NCBI RefSeq assembly: GCF_013368755.1
Contig: NC_049566.1
Span: forward strand, 682,001 to 746,000
Direction: 5' to 3'
DNA length: 64,000 nucleotides
Source: Talaromyces rugulosus
Taxonomy: Eukaryota; Ascomycota; Eurotiomycetes; Eurotiales; Trichocomaceae
Part shown: piece by piece, positions 22,501 through 31,994 of the stretch
Position numbering within the stretch: the stretch's first letter is position 1
Layout: the number at the start of each line of letters is the position of its first letter
The notes under the pieces: model-generated
Database searches by the model: none
Told to the model about the DNA's origin: nothing
The model's input: the letters and a program-made list of their open reading frames with translations, nothing else
Position numbers and translations under genes: made by a program

Positions 22501-24260
22501 GGCTGATATTTTTAAATTCTAGAGCAGGGGCCTGTAATTTATAACCTTGTCTTCAATTAGATTCAATCTTCCACGCTTCAGTGAAGTAAGGTTAACGGAC
22601 TACTTTTTCAGTGGTAGTTCACCTGACCATTAAAGAAAATACTGGAGTTCACCATAGTTAAGCCTAAATCTAGCAACCATTACATAGTTATTCTTGTTAT
22701 GATAAGTAGCTGAGAAAGTTACGAGCTCGTAGTGTCGGATCAGCAACAAAACACGGTTGGTAACGGGGAGTATGCAGCCTTACATGAGCAAAATTTCCTA
22801 CTGGGCCCCCCATAAAGTTGCCCCTTTGTACCTGCATTCTCAGAACTCTACTAACAAGCCCTTTCAATGTTATTTCTAACCTATCTAGAATTAAATTTAA
22901 GGTACTAAAATACTAGAAGGTAACATGGGGCTGCTGGGGCACCGTTTCGTTGAAAAGGCCCCTTCTACAAGGCTGCTCTTCGGTACAATTGATAGGAAAC
23001 TTCATATTTGAAAATGGGGCAGAAACTATCAGACAATTTGTCACCAGGCAATTCTATAGAATAGCATACGGTGTGTGTATTTGCTACCTAGGTAGATTTG
23101 CTGAGGGCAATCATGATAGAGGATCCAGTTGAACCCGTGGTTGATGTCTCCAGCATTTGGTAGTTTCTTTCCTTGGCTCAACCCTTAGCCAGTGAAAGAG
23201 AATGTTGAACAGATGGTTACTTCTCTCCGTGTCACGAAATAGCTTGTTAGTGTTGCAAACCCCTGGCAGGGTAGTCAATCGGAAAGTAGAGCCAAGACCT
23301 CGTACATTTCTAAGGTGTCAGAATTGTTTTCCATTAAGGTTAACAAAAAAATGCAGTGTCGCTAAAAGAAATTTATTTCCACTAATTCCCCTGTCGCATT
23401 CTTTGGCTCTTTTTAACTACGTACTCCTTAGGCACACCACGAACAGATTTTCATAAAAGATTAATTAAAATGGAGAATATAAGTTAAATCTATATTTACA
23501 AGATGAACAGTTTATTATTTGTTATTTATATTTTTAAATAAACCAGCCTTATATTCTAAAAATGGGCTAAATACATAGGACAATTTTTGGTAGTGCGTAT
23601 GCCGGGTGGAACCAACCAACACATACAGTACATACAATAATAGCAAATCAAAGTCAGGCAATAATAGGAACCCTAATCATTTCGGCCCGAGTAGCCCAAT
23701 AAAACGGACCACGACGTTCTATAGCGGCTACCCTGATAGGCATAGCTTGTAACGCATAAGGCGTCACCAAATTATACGACCAGCTACAACGAATGGTAGG
23801 GAGTTGTTTTGTTGATAGAGCCTCTCGGAGTCCGCGTCGGTCCGTGAGCAGAAAAAAGTCAGCACTGAGGAAAATGACATGACCTCGCAGGAAGAGAACA
23901 AAGGGAAAACAGATCGCGGCCAATAATCAGTGAACATGGCGCGATATTATCGCATTACCTGGGTGTTTATGCCAATGGATTACCATTAGGGTCTAAAGCT
24001 TTTCACCCACAAATGAGACATCAATAATGTCTTCAGGTTGTCAACGCATGTGTTGGCGATATTTTCAGGCGAAAGAGCAGATACCAGAGCCACAATATTA
24101 TGTCTTTCGTTATTGGCTCATTCGACTTTCTTAACTTCGTCGTCAATTTCACTATGCTATGTTGTTTTTTACACTCGTTTAACAAACTGATAACACTAGT
24201 CTTGACGCCAACGCCCTTTTTTCATTTCTAGTTAATTAGTAATCGATTTCCTTAGGAAAT
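22501..24260. other. gene-free region
   Basis: About 1.76 kb between the glucosidase promoter and the glycosyltransferase gene. The longest ORF (23654-23923, minus, 89 codons) has no recognisable family features and no supporting splice structure. Possible decayed DNA; nothing assigned. Confidence 0.45.
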
Positions 24261-25474
24261 ATGTTAAACTCTTCGCCCATTCCGAGGAGTTATTGGTGTC
24301 TTGCTGCCGTATTGGTGTCAGTCTTCGGTGTGCTTTTCGCATTTACCCAATGGAAGGGTGCCGATCATATACTCCCTAGACCCTTGTCGTCAGTATCCTT
24401 TTTGGCGTCCTATTATTGTTGTCCGACGGTAAACACTTGTCTAACATGATGTTTATTCTAGTGAAGACTTCTCATGGAGCTCCCCGGATCATCCTTCCTC
24501 GTTCCAAGACCAGATCTATTCATTCTACAGACCTCTTGTCCACAACATCACGGATCCCACCTTTGTCAACGACGACAATCAAGTGTTCACCGTCCAAGGC
24601 GAGCCGCGAATCAAGTCGCCGCTAGGTAAAAAAGCCATCATCCTCACTGTTGATAGCCGGCCACGCAATGGTGTCGGGGAGCTTCTCGCCGGAGACCCTC
24701 TCAAATTTGCTACAGCGAGTCCGTCGGCTTTCGGTGCTTTGAATCACTATCTTTATGGTAGATTTTCACACTGGCTTTTGCTATTTCTTTTCGCGGTCTA
24801 TTTGTAGCTAATCCGTCTGGCCAACAGCTCTCATCCACGTCTATGACTATCGCTACGTACGGGCTCCCGAGTTCGCTGACCGATATGGGACATGGGTCAA
24901 AGTTCCCATTGTGGAAGAGGCACTTTTGACTCATGATGTGGCTGTCTTCATGGACGGGGATGTCGGCGTGCATTACCCCCATGTGCCGCTGGAATGGTTA
25001 ATGAACCACTGGAACATCACCGATGAAACCCTCGTCGCAGCGCCTGTGGACGTTCATCAGTACGACAACTTCAACGACCGCGGCGAGGTCTCTCTAAACA
25101 CGGGTTTTTTACTCGGACAGGCTAGTCAGCGCATCCATGAGCTGTTCCAAGAATGGGTCGATTGCCCCCTTGAGTTGACCGATTTTTATGCCGGTTGCTC
25201 CACGTGGGCATACAACTGGGCCCATGAACAGGCTGCACTTCGGGATTATATTCGTCACAAGTACGATCGCCCTGAGGACGTTGTGGAGATTCCATGCGCC
25301 GAGGCCAACGGCTCTCCGGACCATCCGGATGGCAGTCAACAGGGTGGTGAGGGTGGGTGGCCGAGATGGCTTATGTGGCCGACGGGGGTTATAAAATACA
25401 TTATAGACTATCGGCCACCCAGGGAAGTGGGCCGCACCTCGGCCCGGCCCTGTGGTCCCGTGACAAGAATATAA
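24261..25474 (+). pseudogene. GT34-like (Gma12/Mnn10) glycosyltransferase, 3' end replaced by repeat DNA
   Basis: Exons 24261..24388, 24462..24757 and 24828 onward join in frame. The N-terminus has a type II membrane anchor (YWCLAAVLVSVFGVLFAF). The catalytic part has AIILTVDSRP, IHVYDYRYVRAPEF, HDVAVFMDGDVGVHYP (DxD metal site), SLNTGFLLGQ and HEQAALRDYI, as in Golgi alpha-galactosyl/mannosyltransferases. After EIPCAEANGSPDHPDG (about 25340) family similarity stops, and the frame runs into repeat sequence until a stop at 25472. The last conserved residues normally downstream (a His-rich closing segment) are absent, and were not found on the far side of the inserted elements. Donor choice for exon 1 (GTCAGT at 24389) is a judgement. 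Confidence 0.72.
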
Positions 25475-25847
25475 AGATATTATATAGAAAGCAGATAAAA
25501 ATTAGATTTAATAATAAAGCTATGGTTCGCTAGATAATCAAACTGATTACTGACCTTTGATAATCTTTATACAAAGGTCAGAATATATATACCGCTTTAT
25601 TAGTGGCTTGGCAACCTTCTGTAAGGCTAGTGTAGCGAGGTGCGGCATCTGATGCGTCCCGAAGGTCTCACGGCCTTACATACTATTTAATAACTTATAT
25701 TAATTATTTCTTCTATTATCTTTTATACTAACAAGCTATTCCCTTTTCTAGCTTATAATATATTAAATTATTACTAATTATAGTCTTATCATTATTAAAT
25801 ACTCTTATAATCTAATATTTCTATTATTTTTTTTTAGTTAGCTTTCT
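25352..25847. repeat. old AT-rich repeat with terminal-inverted-repeat-like start (copy c1)
   Basis: Begins with a 44-nt segment (from GGTGGCCGAGATGG to TTATAAAATAC) matching, ungapped at 35 of 44 positions, the reverse complement near 34021-34067. It also forms a local hairpin, GGGTGGCCGA pairing with TCGGCCACCC 45 nt downstream. 25480-25847 is very AT-rich, with a small inverted repeat CTGACCTTTG/CAAAGGTCAG near 25548-25585. Element 1 is inserted at its right edge and the sequence continues at 31347. Identity of the old element is unknown. Confidence 0.5.
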
Positions 25848-26104
25848 TGTTACGGGCTAGGTCCCGTCTTACTGGCCTTATGTAGGTCCAGGAATTGAGT
25901 AGATTCGAACGTGAGAAAGAGAAGGAAAAGGTTCGCAGGGGTTCGCATTGTCGAATGTCGATACAGGCGAGTGTGGGTCCCGGGGGCGCCCTAGCGAATC
26001 TGGTGTAGCGTCAGGGGGTTCTTCTATGGCGAACCAGGTGCGGACCAGGTGCGGTTATTCTACGAGAGCGAAGCCTGAGTATCCCAGGGGCTAAGACCCT
26101 AACA
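25848..26104 (-). repeat. element 1, 3' LTR
   Basis: 257 bp, bounded by TG...CA (plus-strand reading TGTTACGG...CCTAACA). Appears identical over its length to the copy at 31090-31346. Confidence 0.95.
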
Positions 26105-26120
26105 TTACTCCCCCCCTTCG
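26105..26120 (-). other. element 1 polypurine tract
   Basis: On the minus strand a G-rich purine run (GAAGGGGGGGGAG) precedes the 3' LTR directly, the expected primer for plus-strand DNA synthesis. The pol stop codon TAA lies within it, immediately before the LTR. Confidence 0.85.
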
Positions 26121-29100
26121 GCAAGGGCGTTGTGGTGTTGGAGCCAGTGGTCGAGTGCTTCGGTGTCTTCCATGGACCGGGCAGGTTCCCATGTAGGTCG
26201 CGCATATCCGGTCCAACGGACAAGGTATTGCTTCATATGTCCGCGGCCCCGACGTATGGTCCGTTCGTCGAGTATGCTATCGACTAGGTACTCTTCATTG
26301 CCTTCTACTAGGTGCGCTGGTGGCTGGTAATCGTGTCGGGTCTGTGAAGGGAGCGGACGTGTGCCCGCAGGGCGGAGGAGCGTCGTATGAAAAACATCAT
26401 GAATAGTTCCGGGGACATCGAGTCGGTACGCATGGGATCCCACTTTCTCTAGTATAGTATATTTCGCATGTCGGGCGTCCAGCTTCTTCGAAGGTCGTTC
26501 GGTCCGAATGTTCCGAAGGTCTAACCATACCTTCTGTCCTACTTTATACTCCAGAGGAGTCTCTCGGCGACGGTTCGCACTATCTTCCATTCGCTGCTGC
26601 GCTGAGACAAGCTCAGTCTGCGCTATATCAAAGGCCTGCCGTAGCTTAGTAACTATATCGTTTGCACGTTCGGCGGCGGGTCTTTGCTGCTCAGATGTGG
26701 GGATAGCTTCATCTAACTGGAGTGGTTCGACGTTGTATCCATGGGTCAGGAAGAAGGGGCTGATACCAGTTGCAGTAGCGTCGCGCCCGTTTATTGCGAG
26801 TTGCGCAATTGCGGTTAGTGGGCTCCAGTCGGTTTGGAGGTAGGTACAGAAGTTCCGCAGGTATTCTTCCACCACAGAGTTAGCACGTTCCGTCTGTCCA
26901 TCAGTTTGGGGGTGATGCGCGGTTGACAATCGTCTCATGATCTTTAGACGTTCGCACACGCCTTTCCAAAGGTCATTAACAAATTGCGTGCCCCGATCCG
27001 ATATAATGCTGCTAGGCGGCCCATGTTCGCGTATGAATCGGTCAACGAACTTCGATATCACTGTCTCAGTATCTATGTGTTTGCATGGTACCAATATAAT
27101 CCCTTTTCCCAGTCGGTCAACGATTACCATGAGATTCGTATTCCCGTCGGACATTGGGAGTTTCTCTATAAAATCCATACTAATATCTCGCCACATTCGC
27201 GAGGGAACAGGGAGCGGTTTTAATAACCCTTGTCGGCGTTGTCTCCATACGGTGTTCGCACCACATTTGTCGCAGTTATTCACGAACCTTCGGACATCCT
27301 CAGATAGGTTCGGCCAATATAGTTGTCGGGCCACGATGGCATAGGTCATGTTTCGGCCTGGGTGTCCGGTGAGATAGGAGTCGTGCGTATCTTGTATAAT
27401 ACGAGTGCGGAGTGGTTCGCTGTTTGGTACCCATTGTCGGTTTCGAAATAGTAACCGGTCCGCTGCATCGATCGTGCATTCGGATACCATGGTGCGAAGT
27501 TGTAGGTCTTGAGGGAACCGCGGGAGCTTCTGGCGTACGGCCTCTTTGATTCGTTCATAATTCTTATCCTCGGCTTCGGCTAGTCGCCACTGTTCTCCAA
27601 TTGACGTTAAGTGCTCTATGTGGGTAGCGTGGACATGGGGTTCAGGTGCGGTGTTCGATAAGCGACCCTGGGGAGGTTGTTCTGGATAGTCTCTCCGTAC
27701 CTTGTTAGGGTTGATAAGACGCTTATTTCGGTATGCTAGGCGTTCATCGTCAATCCCATCGGGCATATCTTGCGAGCGTCGCGATAGTGCATCAGGTCTG
27801 GCAGCTAGTCGCCCTGGCCGGTATTGGAGCTTATAGTTGAAGCGTGAGAGTATACCGGCCCATCTCATTTGCCTTTCATTCAACCGTCGGAGCTGCATGA
27901 AGTATTTAAGATTCCGGTGGTCGGTCAGGATAGTAAACTCCTTAGTGCCAATTAGTTCAGGTTCCCATTGCTTCAGACACGCTATTATCGCCAATAGCTC
28001 CTTATCGTGGATCTCGTAATTGCACTCCGCGGGCGTGCACTTTCGGGAGAAGTAGGCGCAGGTTCGTAGGAGTCCTTTGTTATCGTACTGTGATAATGTC
28101 CCCCCTACGACATATCCCGAAGAGTCGGCTTCCACGATTGTATCCTGCTCGGGGTCGAATTGCACTAGTATTGGGTCGCTCACAAACATTTGCTTTAGTT
28201 GTTCGAAGGCTTCATTGGCGGCCTTGGTCCAAACGAAGGTAGTTCCCTTTTTAGTCAGTTCTGTCAGCGGACGGATTATGTCGGAATACCCTCGGATAAA
28301 CTGTCGGTAGAAATTTGCGAACCCTAGGAACGATCGCACGTCTTTCACACACGTTGGGGCTTTCCATTCCAAAATGGCAGAGACTTTCGCGGGGTCCATT
28401 CGGATCCCTTTTCCAGCTTCTAATATGAATCCGAGGTATTTTGTTGTCTGCACCTCGAACTCGCATTTATTGATATCTAGCTGTAGTCCCGCAGTGCGCA
28501 GGCGTTCTAGCACCCTCATTACCTGTTTCCGATGGTGCGCGCGGCTGCCTTCCGTAAAGATAAGCACGTCGTCCAGATAGGCAGATACAAAGTCGTCCAG
28601 GAACTCGCGAAGGGTCCAATTGATGTATCGTTGAAACGTGCTCGGCGCATTGGTAAGGCCGAAAGGTGTTACTAACCATTCATAGAGTCCAAACCTGGTT
28701 CGGAAAGCTGTCTTCCACTCGTCTCCTTCGGCGATGCGTATCTTATGGAAGGCCGCTGTAACGTCAAGCTTTGTAAACCATCGGGCTTTAGATATTCGTT
28801 GTAGGGTCTCATGTATTAACGGTAGTGGATATCGGTCCCTTTTTGTCATAGCGTTGAGCGCCCGATAATCGACGCAGAAGCGCAGTCCTCCTCCGGGTTT
28901 CCTTACAAACAGTACCGGCGCTGCAGCGGGCGAGTTGCTCACACGTATGAAGTCCTTCGACAGTAAGTCGTGGAGAGTTTTCCGTAGGACCAGCAGTTCT
29001 TCCCGTGACATGTTATAGAGAGGGCCCCATGGTATCTCTGGCTTGCGCCCCTTCGCGTCGGCGTCAATTAGTTCAATCTGATGGTCGATATTCGGACGTG

Positions 29101-29809
29101 ACGGTGGTAGCTTGTCAGCTTCCTTCGGGTCAAATAGTTCCAGGAACTCGTGGTAATGCTTAGGTAGCTTGTTCCCTGGGTCTGTCTGTGGTTTCGGGGC
29201 CAGAGCTTTCTCAATATCCCGCATGGAGACTGCAAATATGTCGACCTCCTTTTTCCTGCTTCGCATCCTTTTCAAAGCGTTCACCGCAGCTGCACCGATC
29301 TGTCGGGGGGCGTACTCAGGTCGTAACAGGTTCTTTTTATCGACGGATATTCCGTTCCCGAATTCCAGTCGGCCTCCAGCGGCGTCAATTCTTACATGTT
29401 GGTGTTCCATCCATGGGAGACCCAATATCATATCGTATTCGCACTTCGGAACCACATAGAAGTAGGCTTTCTCCTGTATATTTCCCCCGATATCTAATGT
29501 CACGCATGCAATTTCTTTGATGTATTGAGGTGCCGAACCATCATATCCCTTAATAGGTCGAGGTTTAATAGCGCTACAATTCAGCTTTTTCTTTCGAGCG
29601 AAGGTCTCTTTGATGATCCCATAGGTGAGGCACCCACTATCAATTAAAGCATTGGCATTGGTTCTACGGTCTAACCATGCGTCTATATTGAATGGGGGTC
29701 CGTCAAACCTTCCAACCATCTTCTTAAAATTCTCGAAGTCACGAGCTGTTTTGCATTTTGGCTCCTGCGGGCGACTTTGCGCAGGAGCTACTCTTTTGAC
29801 TCTGATGTG
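26105..29809 (-). CDS. pol: element 1 Pol polyprotein (PR-RT-RH-IN-chromodomain), -1 frame to gag
   Basis: The frame is open from 29809 to the stop at 26105; the first ATG is at 29719 (1204 codons to the stop). Translation probably arrives by -1 frameshift from gag. From that ATG: aspartic protease ALIDSGC (near residue 25-31); RT with FCVDYRALNAM and the catalytic SAYLDDVLIF (near 380); RNase H with VEADSSGYVVGG and LTDHRNLKYF; integrase zinc domain (HPGRN, CDKC) and DDE core (MDFIEKLP, ISDRGTQFVNDLW); and a C-terminal chromodomain (EYLVDSILDERTIRRG, YLVRWTGY, TWEPARSM). All key catalytic residues are present, so the protein looks functional. Confidence 0.95.
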   Translation of the reverse strand, partial: HIRVKRVAPAQSRPQEPKCKTARDFENFKKMVGRFDGPPFNIDAWLDRRTNANALIDSGCLTYGIIKETFARKKKLNCSAIKPRPIKGYDGSAPQYIKEIACVTLDIGGNIQEKAYFYVVPKCEYDMILGLPWMEHQHVRIDAAGGRLEFGNGISVDKKNLLRPEYAPRQIGAAAVNALKRMRSRKKEVDIFAVSMRDIEKALAPKPQTDPGNKLPKHYHEFLELFDPKEADKLPPSRPNIDHQIELIDADAKGRKPEIPWGPLYNMSREELLVLRKTLHDLLSKDFIRVSNSPAAAPVLFVRKPGGGLRFCVDYRALNAMTKRDRYPLPLIHETLQRISKARWFTKLDVTAAFHKIRIAEGDEWKTAFRTRFGLYEWLVTPFGLTNAPSTFQRYINWTLREFLDDFVSAYLDDVLIFTEGSRAHHRKQVMRVLERLRTAGLQLDINKCEFEVQTTKYLGFILEAGKGIRMDPAKVSAILEWKAPTCVKDVRSFLGFANFYRQFIRGYSDIIRPLTELTKKGTTFVWTKAANEAFEQLKQMFVSDPILVQFDPEQDTIVEADSSGYVVGGTLSQYDNKGLLRTCAYFSRKCTPAECNYEIHDKELLAIIACLKQWEPELIGTKEFTILTDHRNLKYFMQLRRLNERQMRWAGILSRFNYKLQYRPGRLAARPDALSRRSQDMPDGIDDERLAYRNKRLINPNKVRRDYPEQPPQGRLSNTAPEPHVHATHIEHLTSIGEQWRLAEAEDKNYERIKEAVRQKLPRFPQDLQLRTMVSECTIDAADRLLFRNRQWVPNSEPLRTRIIQDTHDSYLTGHPGRNMTYAIVARQLYWPNLSEDVRRFVNNCDKCGANTVWRQRRQGLLKPLPVPSRMWRDISMDFIEKLPMSDGNTNLMVIVDRLGKGIILVPCKHIDTETVISKFVDRFIREHGPPSSIISDRGTQFVNDLWKGVCERLKIMRRLSTAHHPQTDGQTERANSVVEEYLRNFCTYLQTDWSPLTAIAQLAINGRDATATGISPFFLTHGYNVEPLQLDEAIPTSEQQRPAAERANDIVTKLRQAFDIAQTELVSAQQRMEDSANRRRETPLEYKVGQKVWLDLRNIRTERPSKKLDARHAKYTILEKVGSHAYRLDVPGTIHDVFHTTLLRPAGTRPLPSQTRHDYQPPAHLVEGNEEYLVDSILDERTIRRGRGHMKQYLVRWTGYARPTWEPARSMEDTEALDHWLQHHNALAEGGE
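29761..29797 (-). promoter_or_regulatory. element 1 gag-pol -1 frameshift signal: AAAA slip run plus hairpin
   Basis: On the element strand the last gag codons read TCA AAA GAG TAG. The AAAA run (29797-29794) allows a -1 slip into the open pol frame. Five nucleotides later starts a 9-bp perfect GC-rich stem, GCTCCTGCG with CGCAGGAGC (29788-29780 and 29769-29761), with a 10-nt loop. The window open to both frames is only about seven codons long, and the signal lies inside it. The slip site is not a perfect X XXY YYZ heptamer. Confidence 0.7.
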
Positions 29810-30900
29810 CTATCTGAGCCTGTATCAGATTCGGTTTCATTCTCCTTTACTCCGGTGTTGGATATTCTCGTGAACGTATCGTGTTTCTTCTTGCCACGGT
29901 TCCTCGGAGATGGCGCCCGACGGAGCGGCGCAGGTTCGGGGCAGTATTGGGCAATATGACCCGGTTTTCCGCATCGAAAACAGTTGTCCGTTCTGACAGT
30001 ATTAATTGGCAGGCCCGCAGGTGTCCAGTCCATGACTTGGGGCTGTCCTCTGTCGGGGGAGGTTCCTTTTGTGAGCGGACGGGAAGTGTTCCGCTTGTAT
30101 CGGGACTGGATGTTGTCAATCCTTTTCAGCTCTTCAAGGTCGTTCGCTACTCGGTGTAAGCGTTCGCAGAAAGCTTCGTACTGCTTCGGCATGTCGCTCC
30201 CGACAGTCGCACGCCTCATTTCTTGGTTAATCGCGGTTTTCAGTCGTGAGATTTTTACGTCGTCGGTCCATGATTGACCTCCTGCAAGAAGTAATATCCG
30301 TTCAAATTCGCTGATAAAGTCCTGGAAAGGGGTGCGCCCCTGTCGTATACGGTTAAGTTCAAGGTTCGCCTTCTCCACAAGTTGATGATCTTCGAACAGC
30401 ACGTTAAGGTGCGCAAAGAAAGCTTCTAGTGTAGCGGGGGTGACCGTATTTACGTTCCCATGAAGCCGCATCCAGGGGTAGACCTTCGTCTGGGCCTTTC
30501 CTGCCAACCGTCCATAGGCGTACCACAGTTGCTCGTACGGTCCTCCGATCGCTGGTGCATCGACCGTCAATTTTGCATATAGGATTGCCACGAACTGCAT
30601 ATATCGTGAACGATCAGAGTCGTCATATTTATCGGGATGGTCAAGGGAGTGGCGCGGTTTGTTCGCACTGTACATAGGGGTTACCGATGGTGTGGCATCA
30701 GTAGGGACCTCGGGCATAGGTGGTTCGGTCGTATTGTTAACTTGTCCTTCGACATGCGATAGGCGAGCGGACATATTCGTCAGAAGGAGTTCCATTCGTT
30801 GCATTTGTTCCAATAACAGCTGGTTCGGTTCCAAAGGTATGCCCCTTCGGTCCGGGCCGTCCCTCGGTGGGCTATTCGTCATAATGGGGAAATTTCTCAA
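29788..30900 (-). CDS. gag: element 1 Gag with CCHC zinc knuckle
   Basis: 370 aa, MRNFPIMTNSPP... to the TAG at 29788. An early coiled-coil-like stretch (LLLEQMQRMELLLTNM) leads into the capsid-like core (SDRSRYMQFVAILYAKL, FFAHLNVLFEDH, RIRQGRTPFQDFISEFER). A nucleocapsid zinc knuckle CFRCGKPGHIAQYC (CX2CX4HX4C) lies near 29941-29982. The acidic Ser/Thr-rich tail ends at the frameshift site. Start at 30900 is the first ATG after the 5' LTR region; an internal Met seven codons on is the alternative. Confidence 0.93.
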   Translation of the reverse strand: MRNFPIMTNSPPRDGPDRRGIPLEPNQLLLEQMQRMELLLTNMSARLSHVEGQVNNTTEPPMPEVPTDATPSVTPMYSANKPRHSLDHPDKYDDSDRSRYMQFVAILYAKLTVDAPAIGGPYEQLWYAYGRLAGKAQTKVYPWMRLHGNVNTVTPATLEAFFAHLNVLFEDHQLVEKANLELNRIRQGRTPFQDFISEFERILLLAGGQSWTDDVKISRLKTAINQEMRRATVGSDMPKQYEAFCERLHRVANDLEELKRIDNIQSRYKRNTSRPLTKGTSPDRGQPQVMDWTPAGLPINTVRTDNCFRCGKPGHIAQYCPEPAPLRRAPSPRNRGKKKHDTFTRISNTGVKENETESDTGSDSTSESKE

Positions 30901-31075
30901 TGCTCAACTCGGTCGTCGAGGAGCGGCGATATAATAATTCAATCCTCCGAATGAGGAGAGTTGGTACGGTTCTCAGGGGCTCGACTCGAACGAACGAGGA
31001 GCGATCGTATAGCTCAACCCTTCGGGTGAGGGGAGTGGCGCGTTCTCGACCCTTTAAATAGGGGAGGGGGGCGAG

Positions 31076-31088
31076 ACGTTCGAATCTA
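31076..31088 (-). other. element 1 primer-binding site, self-complementary to its own LTR
   Basis: One base inside the 5' LTR the element strand reads TAGATTCGAACGT. It is the exact 13-nt reverse complement of ACGTTCGAATCTA in the LTR (element strand, 31154-31142). There is no match to a tRNA CCA end. This layout matches Tf1/sushi self-priming, where the transcript's 5' end primes reverse transcription. Confidence 0.75.
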
Positions 31089-31089
31089 A

Positions 31090-31346
31090 TGTTACGGGCT
31101 AGGTCCCGTCTTACTGGCCTTATGTAGGTCCAGGAATTGAGTAGATTCGAACGTGAGAAAGAGAAGGAAAAGGTTCGCAGGGGTTCGCATTGTCGAATGT
31201 CGATACAGGCGAGTGTGGGTCCCGGGGGCGCCCTAGCGAATCTGGTGTAGCGTCAGGGGGTTCTTCTATGGCGAACCAGGTGCGGACCAGGTGCGGTTAT
31301 TCTACGAGAGCGAAGCCTGAGTATCCCAGGGGCTAAGACCCTAACA
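31090..31346 (-). repeat. element 1, 5' LTR
   Basis: 257 bp. A CT-rich tract (CCTTTTCCTTCTCTTTCTC on the element strand) ends right before ACGTTCGAATCTA at 31154, as at many mould transcription starts. That position is the predicted RNA 5' end, leaving about 65 nt of R-U5. Confidence 0.95.
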
Positions 31347-31994
31347 TTTCTTGCTATTTTTAATAGATAAGAGCTATATAAATTAATAAATATACTCTAA
31401 ACTAAGTAATATAAGCTAAATTAAATTTTAAAAAATAAAATAGAGATTCTAGGTTCTCTTTTTTTATATAAACCTTTTATTCTTATTCTTCTATTAACTA
31501 TTATAATTCTAAAGACACCAGTATACTACTCTCTATTATATAAAGTTGTTAATTCCTATATTTCAATAATAGCCCTTAAAGGTGACTAATCGGGCGGATA
31601 GGGAAAGGCTGGATAAGGATGGAGAGTGGCGGGATGAGGTATAGAGCAGCAAGCCGCATGTGCTAATCCAGAAAGTGTCAACCCCCGATCTTCCCTAAAC
31701 CACATATGTAGTTTGGGCGAGATCGTGGATGGGAAATTTTCCGGATGACGAATGCGGCTCGCCGCCCTACACCTCTCCATCACCGCTCCCTATACTCACC
31801 CGCCTCGTCCCACCAATTGCTCGTCTCTCCAGGGAAATTGCCTGTCTGAACACCCAATTGTTAGCTCTCAGAGCGACTGCTGAAACATAAAAATCAACAA
31901 TGTTACACAATAGAAGGTGGCATACTGAAGGCCTTGAGAATGATATTTTGACGCCCCTTTCATCGTTTCTGTCCGAATATTTTCTGTTCTACCT
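31347..31994. other. continuation of the old AT-rich repeat, then intergenic
   Basis: 31347-31560 is AT-rich and continues the repeat interrupted by element 1. From about 31565 base composition returns to normal. The minus ORF 31586-31783 has no family features. The missing end of the glycosyltransferase gene is not recognisable here. Confidence 0.5.

Larger units (their letters stand above)
25848..31346 (-). mobile_element. element 1: intact Ty3/Gypsy chromovirus LTR retrotransposon
   Basis: 5499 bp, flanked by the 5-bp duplication TTTCT (25843-25847 and 31347-31351). Two 257-bp LTRs read as identical. Order on the minus strand: 5' LTR, self-complementary primer site, gag, -1 frameshift signal, pol (protease, reverse transcriptase, RNase H, integrase, chromodomain), polypurine tract, 3' LTR. 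The Ty3/Gypsy order and C-terminal chromodomain define a chromovirus. Both ORFs are open, and no RIP-like stops are present, unlike the surrounding older elements; the insertion is therefore recent. It interrupts an older AT-rich repeat. Confidence 0.96.

Noticed and set aside
23654..23923. 89-codon minus-strand ORF in the 22.5-24.2 kb gap
   Set aside because: No recognisable domain and no supporting exons; composition like random sequence.
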